The position numbers and the translations under genes are program-made. The notes beneath the pieces are model-generated. The model made no database searches, was not told the DNA's origin, and saw nothing but the letters and a program-made list of their open reading frames with translations. 64,000 bases of DNA from Apostichopus japonicus (taxonomy: Eukaryota > Echinodermata > Holothuroidea > Aspidochirotida > Stichopodidae). Shown in pieces: positions 36,892 through 49,000 of the stretch. The stretch covers positions 19,480,484 to 19,544,483 of the forward strand of contig NC_092564.1 of assembly GCF_037975245.1 (NCBI RefSeq), given 5' to 3'. The first letter of the stretch is position 1, and each line of letters opens with the position of its first letter.

Positions 36892-37003
36892 CAGAGCCGT
36901 ATATAGAGATATACGGCTCTGAGAGGAACTAGAAATTACTTTCCGCTATGAAGGAACTCTAAATGGAACAGAGCCGTAAATATCTCTATATACGGCGTCT
37001 CTG
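36892..37003. mobile_element. Small MITE-like unit with hairpin ends
   Basis: 36892-36921 is a perfect hairpin: CAGAGCCGTATAT and ATATACGGCTCTG around AGAG. 36969-37003 is a related imperfect palindrome (CAGAGCCGTAAATAT to CTCTG). The two ends are also inverted relative to each other. The target duplication is not resolved. Confidence 0.5.
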
Positions 37004-37089
37004 TGAGGGAACGCATAGCAATTGATTACCCCCCCCCCCTAAATTACCCATGCCACTCGAATCAGAAATCCGGCTATACGGGGCATGAA

Positions 37090-38009
37090 CATGGGCGGCG
37101 ATCATGGGGGGGGGGGACGGGGGAACATGCCCCCCCCCAATATTTTAGGTGGGGATATAGTATCTAATATTCCCCCCCCCCCTGATATTTGGTGGCATAG
37201 TTCTTCTTTTGTGGCTATAAATAGAAAATAATGCGTGAGATTATTTATCCAAATCATATTTGGCGTTGGCTAAAACTTCATCCAACACATGCTGCATGAG
37301 GTAAATGACACTTCGTTGTCGTTTCTGTGACCTGTGACCGTATAGCAAGTTGTCACTCATGATTATTATCATAATGTCTTTACATCTCTTGTGTATGAGT
37401 GTAAGTACGTACAATCACATATATGATCCACATCGATATGGTTTAACTGGGTTGGCTGGGGGCCTGTTTCCTACAAGATTACTAACCGCAGGCGCGTAAC
37501 CAAGGGGGCGAAGGGGCGACCGCCCCCCCCCCCTCCTCGAGCATATTTTTTATGATATCGCTAATATGAAAATTGAAAATGCTTAGATGCAACTTACAAG
37601 GCCTGGGAAGTGCCATTTCAAGCGATCTGGAAGGCATTTTCGGCCAAAATTTTCATTAACGCTTCGCGCCAAATCATGGTGGCGCTACGCTTAGATAGTT
37701 TGCCTACAAGCTTCACCCCTCCCTCGGCAAATTCCTCGCTACGCGCCTGACTAACCGTGTCACAGTTTTTTTACTAAATATCACCAAAAAACGTCACAGA
37801 CTTTGACCGAAAGTAATTTTTATTTCTTTTCGAAATGATTTAGCTAGACGGACCGCATCCGTAATGAAATTGGGTCTGCCGATGCAAAAGGAAAATAGGG
37901 CTATACAAAATATCACGAAGCGCGCGAACAATTTGGGGGATGAAAGTTGCTACGCGCCTGCACCCAAGCAAATGACCCACCCCATATTTGAAACAAATCG
38001 CCGCCCCTG
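37090..38009. mobile_element. hAT-like element D, copy 1 (composite, carries nested element E)
   Basis: Ends CATGGGCGGCGAT and ATCGCCGCCCCTG are inverted repeats with one mismatch. Flanks GGCATGAA and GGCATGAC match at 7 of 8. It is closely similar to 51609-52483 throughout, including the nested element. C-rich tracts lie just inside the left end. No transposase frame. Confidence 0.85.
37489..37749 (+). mobile_element. hAT-like element E nested in D copy 1 (perfect TSD ACTAACCG)
   Basis: Ends CAGGCGCGTAACC and GCTACGCGCCTG, with ACTAACCG at 37481-37488 and 37750-37757. Its interior is the shared core (GGCCTGGGAAGTGCCATTTC ... GCGCCA loop TGGCGC). It is 261 bp long. Confidence 0.87.
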
Positions 38010-39038
38010 GGCATGACTGCTCATACAAAAAAATATACAAGTGGTTACTGAACGCTCTTCCAAAGTATACACTTTGTAATTATTATGTTCAATGTAAGGT
38101 TATATTACTTTTTCATTATTTCCGTTCCCATCCGACCATCGCGACACTTTAGTAGTCTAGTCTGTTGAGTTTGTTTCACTGTTATTCAATGTATTTCATT
38201 GTCTCTTGACTCGTAATAACCTTCTTCAAAATGGATGATACAATTTTCTTAAGCGACAAATCTTCGGCACTGACAAACATTCATGTAGAGAGCAACAGGG
38301 TGCAACGATGGGTTCAGCGATACTCTTTGTAATTTATTTACGGAGATATCAGCAGGACAGGATGAAACATAATACTTATGCCTATTGGCTGTAGATGGAA
38401 TATTCGCTTGCAACTTACAATGCCTCTGGTTCGTATCATGTTCACGGCTACTCTTCTAATTTATTTGAATCATCGAGGTTTAGCAAACCGATGGTATGGC
38501 ACGCAAATATAAATATTATATTTATTTTTAATTTTTTACTTTTACATCATTATGTCCAATGCAATATAACAAAATGCACGCGCAAACCAGCCAGCAATGA
38601 ACTATATAGGCCTACCTTATCGGTATACATAGTACGTTATAGCTTCAAATCATATCATATATAATCAAGAATTATCGCAAAAGAAGTTGGTTAAAGATGC
38701 TTTTTATATCTGCCGCCGATGTTTTGTTTCGAAACATACACAAGCTAAGTTTGCTATATGTTTCACGGATAAAGATATGTTATATATTATTATTATACAG
38801 GCTACAAATTTATATATGTGCAAGCTTAATTTCCCTGATTCGATATAACCTCTGAATGTGGGGATGAATATAGGAATGAAACTGCAGCTAGCTCCAGGTT
38901 GGTGCCTTTCCAAGTTTGTCGTGTACAAATGAATAAAGCGCAACGTGCTAGTTACCATCTGTCAAACATCAACACCCAATATTCCTACCGTTGATAGATT
39001 ATTTTCCTTGCTCATTCTGTAGATATCAGCTATAAGAA

Positions 39039-39076
39039 ATGGCATTTGATGAGACTAGTCCAGCTGACGAGAGAAG
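39039..39076 (+). CDS. SRP19: SRP19 exon 1
   Basis: 38 nt encode MAFDETSPADER and two bases of the next Arg. The donor is GTTTAA, a weak site, but the split codon AG|G and the SPADxxR match to vertebrate SRP19 support it. It is too short to be found by ORF length. Confidence 0.85.
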
Positions 39077-42000
39077 GTTTAATTTCTAACTTTTCACTTT
39101 CTGTTCTGTCTACTCTCTGTAGGACTTACTGTTCAGGCTTAGCGTAATGATATTGATAGGCCTACAGGTTACAATGCATACGTTAAATAAAAAAAGAGTC
39201 CAGTTTTCGTGGAACTAGACCCAATGCATTCGATGCCAAGTTTGACACCCTTTGTAAAGATTCTTATAATATGGATTATTTCTTTTAAGTTTTTTGGTCT
39301 CGTTCCAGAAATTAGGATTAACTAATGCATACGAATATGAACACAGTTCATGGCCCTAAATCGACTAGCCTAGTCCTGGAATTCTGAAATGAACAACAGA
39401 TTGACATTACTGCATTTCTTGGTAAAGTTGTATCCAATAATGTTACCATTTTAGAATATAGTTTCAGATGGTCTCCTTTTCTGTTGCAGTTGAGGTGGCA
39501 TTTTATAAGTTTTACACTGCAACTCTGCCAACTCCAGCCAAAAAGAGCTGAGCAAAAAAAGTACAATAAGAAACATTCACCATTGTGACTCCGAGTCCAA
39601 CTTCGGCAAGAATATCCTATTCAACAAGATGTCAATGTTCTAAACTCTATTCTGTGTAGTTATCAAACAAAATTATGAAGTAATGCACCTAAAATTAAAC
39701 AATCTCACATCCGATGGGACTCCAATCAAGCATTAAATGTAAACAAAATTGTGGAACCAAAGAAAAGAAAAAGTTATAATTCTTTGCCACTTGGCTTCCA
39801 TCAATTGGCAAAAACATCCTGTTACCGAAACTGTGCCAAGAATACACTGTGGTTCTCAAGCATACCCTAGTGCGCTCTCTTGTACTGCGCCGGTACCAGT
39901 ATAACATAGTATCTTGGACTGGCTTTTGAAGTGATAAGTTCACAATTCTGTAACGCATATCATCGCTGCGACTCCATATCAAAAACACACTTAAAAAGGT
40001 GTGGGGTGTTCTATAAATTACTCCCATTTGCTTGGACTGTAGAAGTTGTAACAGCTGAAAGAGGATATAAAGAGATGAGAACAGCCCTATCATTTCCTTC
40101 TTGTGTGCATTAATTGCAGACTCAGTGCCACAAGAGGGATAGAATTGTACAACATCCATTGCTCAAAAGCTTGGGAAATGTCTCTGCATGAACTTACGTT
40201 ACAAGTCAAAGGTACGCCTCGGGTGCATTAATTTCTAAACCTATTTTATTTCAGGTGGATCTGCATCTACCCAGCATACATTAACAGTAAGAAGTCTAGT
40301 GAAGAAGGGCGAAAAGTTTCAAAGGCAGATGGTGTCGAAAATCCAACAACAAATGAAATTAGGGACGTGTGTCAAGCATTGGAATTCAACGTCACAGTTG
40401 AGGTATGTAAACAAGAAAAATGGTGTTTATATGAATAAGTTTTACAGAGATGCCATTACCCAAATCAGTTTAACTATATTTTTTCTACTCCAAGAATTGC
40501 TCTGATTTAACTCATCGCTGAATAAGATATTATATTCTCATTGGTACCACTGAGAATGACAAGTATTTACATTTTGCATCGCACTTAAGAGGATTATGAA
40601 TATCGCGTATCAAAATTACTGAAAATACATTTCAAATGTGGTGCAGTGTACAAGGACTGCCAAACAGTACATGTAACTTTTGCTTAGATGTTTTGCTGTT
40701 CAACATAAAGTATCCACTGTACTGTAATCTCAGTTGGCAGTTGAATCTTAAGAAATTGTTACTTTGTGAGCTTTTCGTGAATATAGCGTGGTAAAATGTT
40801 CGTAATACAATACCCATTATAAGCATTTCATTATTTAATACAATTGATCAGTATAAATTTTATTTACTCTCTAAAAGGTACACATGAACTTTTTTTCAAC
40901 AATGTAGGAGATGTTACTCCATAGTAACAATTTTTTTTTTACCTATTTCCAGTTTATAGCATATATATTAGATAAGAGTATTGAAATAGCATATTTGTCA
41001 ATTGGGGAGCATTTTGTATGAAGTGGAAGAGCCAGCAGGAGCAAAGAACAGTTTGTTAAAAAATATCTCAGTTCTCTTCTTATAGAAAACAAAGACACTG
41101 TGTAATAAAAAATAAAGTTACGTTTTTGTTATTATTTTCAAAAATACTTACTTCAATTGAAATTGTGTGAGATCTGATTGAAGGTCAACCATTAGGTTAG
41201 CATGTGAACATAAGTATGGATATGTTCTTTGCCTTGATGAACACGAGTCCCTTCTGTTTACTAACAATTATATATAAGTGATACTCTGTACAAAAGCTTT
41301 AGAGCTTGAAAGTTAAAGCCCTTCCGAATAATACAAACAATCTTTAAGAATAACAACTTATTTGGACTCAGGAAGGTGAAGAAGGATGAATTACTGTACT
41401 CTTATCAAACTTCCTAAATTCTTAAATGTGCATTTGACGTCTGCAGGCAAACAAGATGTACTCTCGTGACCAGAACAGAGATCCTCAATTTAAAGGTCGG
41501 GTCAGAGTTCAACTCAAGAATGAAGATGGATCTCCGGTGCTTGCAGACATTCCAAACAGTAGGTTACGGTTGCCGCACCATCTTGTCACGTACTTTAAGC
41601 TAGTTTAGGTTAGGCTAGTTGCTAAACCTATAATCCTCGTGTAGACTGTTTGAAATTCACGAGGACTGAATTCTTTCATTCAGAGTTAAAATCTTCTCTG
41701 GCCCAGACACATTTTCATCTCGGTAATGAACACCAAAAGAAGTTAGAACCCCTCTAAAATATATTTATTTTTTTTTTTTTTTTTAATTGAAACTTGACCA
41801 GTCAAAATGAGCTGTATTGCTAGGGGGCGTTAATGTCAAATTGGAATAAGAAGATTATCAGAAAAACCTGCTCTCATGTGTTGCAATGGTAATCAGTCTT
41901 GTCCTTTCATCTTTCCTTTCTTCAATATTGCATAAAACTAGGATGAAATAGTATTTTTGTGTCCCTACAAATATAATATTGTATTTCATTGTCACATTTA

Positions 42001-42329
42001 CAAACCTTTGACATTTTTCTTTCATCAAGTCCGGTGCTATTTTTCAGTGAATCTGGGAAGTATTCAAATTTCTGTTTTCAGACATTTTCATCTTTCCTTA
42101 GATGGTTATGTAGGGCCACATTAACAGGTTCAAAAACAAAATTCAGCTTTACATGAGAAAATACAAAATATGTCACTGTTTGTTTGTATTTTTATCAGGA
42201 AAAGCCCTCTACAGAAAACTTGGAGAACTCATACCAAAGCTAAAGAGCAGGCAACAGAGGCAGGGAGGCGGTGATTCTTCCTCCGGCCAACAAGGAAAAG
42301 GCAAAAAAGGAAAGAAAGGAAAACGATGA
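39039..42329 (+). CDS. SRP19: Signal recognition particle 19 kDa protein (complete, 4 exons)
   Basis: Four exons (39039-39076, 40255-40402, 41447-41558, 42199-42329) with canonical GT-AG ends encode 142 residues; human SRP19 has 144. SRP19 binds helices 6 and 8 of SRP RNA in the nucleolus and prepares the site for SRP54, so it serves co-translational targeting to the ER. Visible family marks are SPADERRWICIYPAYINSKK at the N-terminus, VENPTTNEIRDVC in the middle, NKMYSRDQNRD and GRVRVQLKNEDGS in the RNA-binding core, LGELIPKLKSR, and a Lys/Gly-rich basic tail ending KGKR. The start has G at -3 and G at +4 and aligns with the human start. It is divergent from the FN3 gene and collinear with the cholinesterase gene. 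Confidence 0.95.
40255..40402 (+). CDS. SRP19: SRP19 exon 2
   Basis: Acceptor TTTCAG, donor GTATGT, 148 nt. It encodes WICIYPAYINSKKSSEEGRK and VENPTTNEIRDVCQALEFNV, the most conserved half of the protein. Confidence 0.96.
41447..41558 (+). CDS. SRP19: SRP19 exon 3
   Basis: Acceptor CTGCAG, donor GTAGGT, 112 nt, phase 0 to 1. It encodes ANKMYSRDQNRDPQFKGRVR and VQLKNEDGSPVLADIPN. Human SRP19 has KNKMYSREWNRDVQYRGRVR at this place. Confidence 0.96.
42199..42329 (+). CDS. SRP19: SRP19 exon 4 and stop codon
   Basis: Acceptor TTATCAG, 131 nt, ending TGA at 42327-42329. It encodes RKALYRKLGELIPKLKSRQQ, a Gly/Ser/Gln linker and the basic tail GKGKKGKKGKR typical of SRP19. Confidence 0.95.
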
Positions 42330-45300
42330 ATTTTCACGGTATGATCAACTCAGGACCGCAAACAGCAAACATGTTTGGCAATTCTCGGTATGGAAGAGAT
42401 CGGAATCTTTGAAGAGTCATAAAAGAGGAACATTGGAAGTGTGGCTTGCATGTGATACTAATGATACTATTACAGACTGTAATGTCAACTTATCAGGAAA
42501 CAAGAAGACCTTGAGCTTCAATCATTTTTCAATACCATTTGTCATTTTGGGATCCTTGAAGTGTTCAATGGAAAATGAGTTTTTGGTTGTGATTTTAACA
42601 TCTGCAAACTGATTCTACTATTTGATAGTGCCTCTGGAGAATTCTCTTGACACTTTTGTAAAACTTGGTGAAATGACAACTCACGTAGCCAAATACATAA
42701 GGCATATATGGAAATAATTCCATTCTTTAGCGTCAGAGAGTTGCAAAAATGCTTGATTAGTATCATTGCAAACAGTATCCATATAATGCTATCAGAGTAA
42801 AAGCGTTGGTTAAATGAATTTTCGGTTGACGTTGGTCGCTTTCATTTTGCCGGTAGTAACCATCAGCTATATAATTTCAAGAAAGATTTGCTATTAAAAA
42901 GCAGAATGAGTTGTGGAAATGCTGAGTGAAGTTGAACTAAAGAAGTAAAAAAAATTCCAAGTCCTGTTCATTTGTTAGCTATAAAATATGTTCTGTAAAA
43001 GTAATGGTAATATCGGCTGCTCCCCTACTCTGACGACTGAATTATGTAAATCGGTGAAGTTGGGTCTTCAACCGTATTAAATGTTTCGCTGTTGACGGTG
43101 CTAAGTAACAAGCGATAACATCTTGTCAGTTTCCTGCTTACCATTTACTTAATAAATAGTTGTGTAGGTTTTGTTTTAACAATATGTGAATCTAACATTT
43201 TAAGCCACTGTTCTTACCATTACAGTGTTGTAGGATTGTTTTATGATTATTTGATTATTTTACTCTTCTTTTGTTTTCAGCAAGTTAATGTTGATTATAT
43301 TATTTAGGTAAAAGAAATCAGTTTATCAAAGCTTAATTTACAAGAAAGCAGTGTGATCTGGCTAAGCAGTAAATGTGACAGTTGGTCATTGTCAGTAGTT
43401 AAACAAATGTTCAGGGCATTTTGGTACAGGTTATCATGTTAAGTTGGCTATTGTGTGTGAAGTAAAAGTGAAAATGTCATTTTTTGGGGGGTGAAGGAAA
43501 TTTAGTTGTGGGAAATGTTCCTTTAAGTATTATTGCTTAAAGTGGGTGGAAGTGAGAATTACTGGACTGCCAACTCAAATGTGGATTTATTAATAGTTTT
43601 TCCTCAAGACGTTTCAATTTTTACTCACAACAGTTACGTATTAAGTGCTAATGTATTGCATGTGTTTTGCATGTGTAATTTGGGGTTGTAAGCTAATATA
43701 TTTTGTGTATTTTGGGGTTGTAGGCAAATGTATGTGTATAGCTCAGAGGAAGCACACATTTCAAGGGGCAGTGGGTCAGTTGACTTTGATGTAGGGGAGG
43801 CATCCACAACTTCAAAAACCTCAAAAGTTTCTGAAACAATGAATCCTCTGTGCATTCTATACCATAGATTCCAGTATTTGAATTTTTTGTTTAGTCTTTT
43901 GTTTTTTTCTCCAAAAAGTAAACTTTTAATTACTTATATTCATTAAACATATGGTATTTGAACATTGTTACTTTACAAAAGGAAAATTAGTATCCAGTGG
44001 CATGAAAAATTCATTGTAAGCATATTACCTAAAGAAAGTAAAATACATATTAGATGAATTACACATTGTTATGTGTGTTTCATATACAGAGTCGTTTCTG
44101 GGTGTGGCTGTGTGTCAAGATCATAAAACAGCTCTGGTTAATAACATTTTATGAAGGGAAAGGGTAACATGCAAATCTAAAAGCATCTGCAGAAGGAGAT
44201 CGAAATAAATATGAGATGAATTTCACCCTGCTACTTGTCCACCTGACGAAAAGGGAAGAGTTCTAGGAATGGTTGTGCTTGAGAATGGAATCTCATGGTC
44301 TATAGGTCAAGATATGGACATTAAACTTAAATCATAAATCTAATACAGAAAGTAATGCACCTCATTACTTTTTTTTTTTTTCATTTTCATGGACACATTG
44401 AGTGATTTTAGTGTAATAGACTGAGCCTAGGCTCTGTCAATCAGGTATGTTACTTCCGATCTCTGTATGACCTGTGACCTTCATACCCTGATAACTTGCC
44501 GCTGTTCTACCAAGTATCGCTCACTCCCTCTGTAAATAACACTCCACAACGGTCGGACAGCGACAGAGGAATGGGAACAGCCAATGGGGAGGAATATATA
44601 CAGAATATACTGTAAGTTCGGGGTAGGGCAGTTTAAGGACAGACAGGATTCGCCTTTAGACGGACAGAGCCTGGTAATTAATGAAGACTTAAACCCAAAA
44701 CTTGATTATAACATAGAGAAGTTCCACCGACATATATACACTTTAACTTGGCTATCGAAAAGGAAAATATTTCCCCAAACGGGAAGGGAGTCAATCTTGC
44801 TTCGGCGTGACCATCAGCTCTTGATTCTGATATGTTCAGGTATATCGCTCACGGTCTCAGAACATGGAACCCGTCTCTCTATACAGAATAATAACTGAAA
44901 CTATCAGTGCATGTGTGCGAGAGTAAAATACACAACTGCGTCAAAAGCCAACTGTTTGTGGACAGGCCTGAAGAAAGGGCGAGGATCAAGGGAGATACAG
45001 TCCCTTGGCCTGTGGGTCCTTAGGGGCCCGGAAAGTGACGGATTAAGACTTGTGGAGGCCTTAAGCTATATCAAGCTTGGAGGCCCCTTATTTGAAAATG
45101 ACACCAAAAGGTCTCACAAAATTTGAAAACATATGTCTTACATATTCAGCACACATTAAATTTTAATGAAGCCCGCCCCCCCCGTCCCCCCCCTGGTCCA
45201 AAAAAAATCTGGAATTGGTTTTTTTTTAGTCTCCTGCGGATTGTGAGACCCTAAGCTGTAGCTTGTTTAGCTTATCCGGCACTGGACCAGGAAAAAATAT

Positions 45301-45888
45301 GGGATGAATAATAGCGCGTTCTCATTTGCATAACATACTAAAGGAAGAGGAAGGTGTTCGGCGACATCGTCCCCGGCCCGACCGTGCACTTGGTGGCTCC
45401 AATCCTGGGTATGGGTACATGTTTCATAACTTACAAATTGTGGGAATTGTAAATGCTTTAATTTGTCATTGTGAGGTAGGCCCACGCACCCAACCGTGAT
45501 TCGAGAACAATGGAACGTGTCGGTGGACACTGTCAGTACTTATAATATCTGCCAGGTATTTACATTTTATTTAATATTCTACGTTATGCTAACCAAGGCA
45601 TGTGCTGTGACAATATATCATTTTTAATCTTCATGAACTTTGGCCTTTCAAGTCCTTGGTGTAAAGAATGGTGTGAGACTGAACCGTGGGACAAACACTA
45701 GACACTCGATGAACTATTTAAACAATAGCTGCACCTATAGACACAATCAATAATAAAACTACTTTAAACAATAACATATTCTACCAAGAGCTTCAGTTGT
45801 GAGAATATACTATACAAGCGAATTAGTGTTGCTCATCGCCATTTGTCCCTTTAGATGGGAGAGAAATTTATTTACTAATTAAAGCAAA
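42330..45888. other. Spacer between SRP19 and the cholinesterase gene
   Basis: The first part is the likely SRP19 3' UTR. The rest is AT-rich, with a C-rich and T-rich patch at 45173-45230 inside a possible degenerate transposon (about 45030-45290, loosely inverted GTGCCGGAT-type ends). No further gene was recognised; the promoter of the cholinesterase must lie near its right end. Confidence 0.55.
43151..43156 (+). terminator. Possible SRP19 polyadenylation signal (AATAAA)
   Basis: An AATAAA hexamer lies about 820 bp after the SRP19 stop codon, in AT-rich sequence with no further coding potential. It is the first clear hexamer noticed downstream. Its use is unproven. Confidence 0.3.
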
Positions 45889-46056
45889 ATGTTCTCTCAA
45901 AATTCGGTTGCAGCAGTCATTTTGTTGGCGGCGGCTGCGGTAGCATTCGAAACCGACGTATATGTGGATGTTGAACAAGGTAGGCTGTTAGGTCAGACCG
46001 TTGATTTCATCGAAAATGAATTCATCAACGTCTCAATGAAAATAGACATCTTTAAG
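45889..46056 (+). CDS. Cholinesterase exon 1: signal peptide and N-terminal strands
   Basis: The ATG has an A-rich context (GCAAAATG). 56 codons, donor GTGAGA, phase 0. The sequence begins [19 protein letters not shown], a clear signal peptide, then [13 protein letters not shown], the usual esterase opening (V-x-x-x-x-G-x-L-x-G). A possible N-glycosylation site is NVS at 47-49. Confidence 0.9.
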
Positions 46057-49000
46057 GTGAGAAGCCTTTTAATTATTTCTATTCTGTACACTTAATGCTT
46101 CATCAGATGTAAGTTCTGTATTTACGGTAAATATCAGTGGCGGAGAAACAGGGGGGGTTGGGGGGGTTTTAACCCCCCCACTTTTTGAAGATGGGGGGTT
46201 GGCCCACACAATCAACCCCCCCTAGTTTTTGCCAGTAATGTTCTGTTATAGCCTATGTTATGTGCTCCAAATGGCATTATAATCAAATTATTAAATTTGA
46301 AATTGTTAAAGTCATTTCAACCTTTTACCTGGTAGGCTACATCAACAATTAACGACCGAAAACCGAGTTAGAATTGACCGACACATTATTTCTAGCCCCT
46401 TTCCCCCAACTTGCGCATTGGAACTTGTAGCTCATAGCGCTAACTTCACCCCACAACAGAAATACACAAAATAACGTTTTGTTGCTGTTGAGTAGCTTTG
46501 GAACTGTATACACTTGCCAACTTCAACGAGGTGAAGGAAGGAAAAGAAAAAGAAGAGAGAAAAGGACCAAAGGATGGAGTAGAAAATACGGCAAGAAAAC
46601 GGGAAGAGGAAGAGGAACAGTGACAAAATTATTCGAATTTGTAAAGCAAACAGCAGATATCACATCATATCAGTGAGCATGAAAATGGCGTTCCACGATA
46701 AACAGCCTCCAAACCATGGGCGCAGATCCTGGTGAGGACAGCGGGACGCGTCCCCACCAACTTTTTCAGTAGTGGGGACATGATATACCGTGTCCCCACC
46801 AATTTGTCTTTGCATTTCAAGTTCCCCTGTATGGAACTTTGGCGCAGTTTGATCCAGCATTGTGCAAATGACATGCAGCAGTTCTCATTTTATTGTATTT
46901 TATCCTCAGTTGTTAAATATACGACGGAAATGGCATTTGCGGCAGTCTATATTTGTTTTCTGGGAGAGGACCCCAGACCCATCGTATATACAAAAGTCTA
47001 CTTGGATTATTTGTCCCCTGATTTTCTTTCTGCAGACGCCCATGTATTTCTCCAAACTAAATTTCTAAGCAATGAGATCTAAAACTTGAGGAGGTTTAGG
47101 AGCATCATTAGGTCTGGGAAGTTTTATTTCCGGCGATCTGGGAGTTATATTTGCCCCAAAAAATCGTACGCTACGCGCGAACCCATGGTCGCGCTCCGCT
47201 TAGATAGTGTCATAGAACAGACACGCGTCCCCACAATTATCCAAGACTGATCTGCGCCCATGGTCAAAACTGTCGATGTGTGTAGTGTTCGGTTTCGGAA
47301 ATATCTGGTATATTTTTATTTCCTTCAACGAAATTTTTTAGTAGCCGTCTGAATTTTCGAAAATTCCCTAACCAACATTCTTCATCATACTTCATCATAC
47401 TCGTGCAATTTTGACCCGTCTGTTAGGGTTTGAAGGAGGTTTTTCTATATCGGTTGTCCATAGATGATATTTTGTGCAACATTATGGGTATGTTTTGAAG
47501 TGAATTTATTCACGAGAATTGTGAATTTTCAAATTCTGAACAGTGGGGCTGACGGATATTGTGGGCCGCGATGAAGAATCACCTACAAAAGCAATGATCC
47601 ACAGGATATGTGATGAAGTCGAACATGATGTGTGACTGGTGACAATCTTCAAAAAGGTTATAGATGAGAAAAAAAGTATTTGGAAAAAACTTGGTTGTCA
47701 GGCAAAAGTGTACATATGGTTGGTCAGTTTCAAGCCATTTCAAGTGCCATTTCCGGTGATCTGGGGGTACCAAAACCAGAAATTTTCTTGTACGCTGCGC
47801 GCCAACCAATGGTGGCGCTCCGCATAGATAGTAATACGCGCCCCCCGGGTTAGAAAATCCTGCATACACCCTGGTTAAATCCAGCTTTTCAAGGCCTGGG
47901 CAGTGCCATTTACTGCAATCTGGGAGGCAATATTTGCCAAAAAATTCTTGTGCACTTCGCGCCAACTTATGGTGGCGCTCCACTTAGATAGTGAGCCAGC
48001 AGTTATGACTTTTTATTTCATCAATGGCCTGCAACCCCCCCACTTCTGACAAGAAATCTCCGCCAGTGGTAAATATGTCATGCCGGTAAGCCTACAGACG
48101 GCACATTACAATACATTTAAATAGAAAATGTTGAATCACATCGACGTCCACTCGTCCCTTCACCTCCCTCCCCCCCCCTCCTCCTCTACACTCCCCAATC
48201 TCTCCCCGCCTCCCGCCCTCTCGCGAAATCCACTATTGTTTTTAACAAGAATATATATATATATATATCATCTCTACATGCCATACAACTATAGTTATAG
48301 GAATCAAAACGATCGGGCAGAATTAGCTATATTTCATTTCTCAACTTTTCTTTACAATGTTTCGAAAACTTAAACGGACTTATTACTGTATACAATCATC
48401 TTTATGGAGTGAGTCCGATTTTACGTTTTGAGGCCTGCTCAATTTATCACAATGTTACATGTAAGGACACCATGTTCAATTCTCTACAGATTCAATAACA
48501 TTTTTGTGCAGTACTGACTGTGTCGTTGTTATTGTCACCGATGTCGTCTTCAATCCGTCGCTCCGTTCATTTTGTCGTAGCCGTCGTCGTTCTTGTTTTG
48601 CTGTTGCCATAACGATGCTGTTAATATTATCACAGTTGTTCCTCTCGTTACTGTATTCGTCGTAGTTATGATCGTCGTTTCCTCTTCTGTTCTCGTCGTC
48701 ATCTCTGCCTTCCATGTTGTCATTACTGTCATCTCGTCCTTGTCGCTGTTGTCATCGTCGTCGTCACCGGTGATGTCGTCATTCACTCACTGTTGTCGTC
48801 GTCGGTAGCCGTTATTGTTGTCGTCTTCATCATTCTTCTTGTCACAATTGCAGTTGACCTCTTCGTCATCATTGCTGTTGCCACCTTTATCGTTCCCAAT
48901 GCTGCTCTCTGTGTCGCTGTCGTGGTTGTTGTAACTGATGCTGTCGTTTTCCCCTGTCTTTTTCAAATGGTGATTCATTCTGAAGGGCGTTCCATACGCA

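Larger units (their letters stand above)
33572..39038. other. Intergenic spacer between the divergent FN3 gene and SRP19
   Basis: It should contain both promoters; no TATA box could be assigned. Overlapping frames at 33652-34091 (+) look like chance. Elements inside it are listed separately (34469-35414, 36892-37003, 37090-38009). Nothing else was seen. Confidence 0.6.

Noticed and set aside
39695-40159. 154-residue minus-strand frame inside SRP19 intron 1
   Set aside because: It is the longest non-repeat frame that is not an exon, but it has no recognisable domain and is antisense within a confirmed intron; kept only as a candidate for a database search.
45030-45290. Possible transposon with C-rich and T-rich core between SRP19 and the cholinesterase
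   Set aside because: The proposed ends (AAGTGACGGAT / ATCCGGCACTG) are only loosely inverted and no target duplication could be found, so it was not listed as an element.
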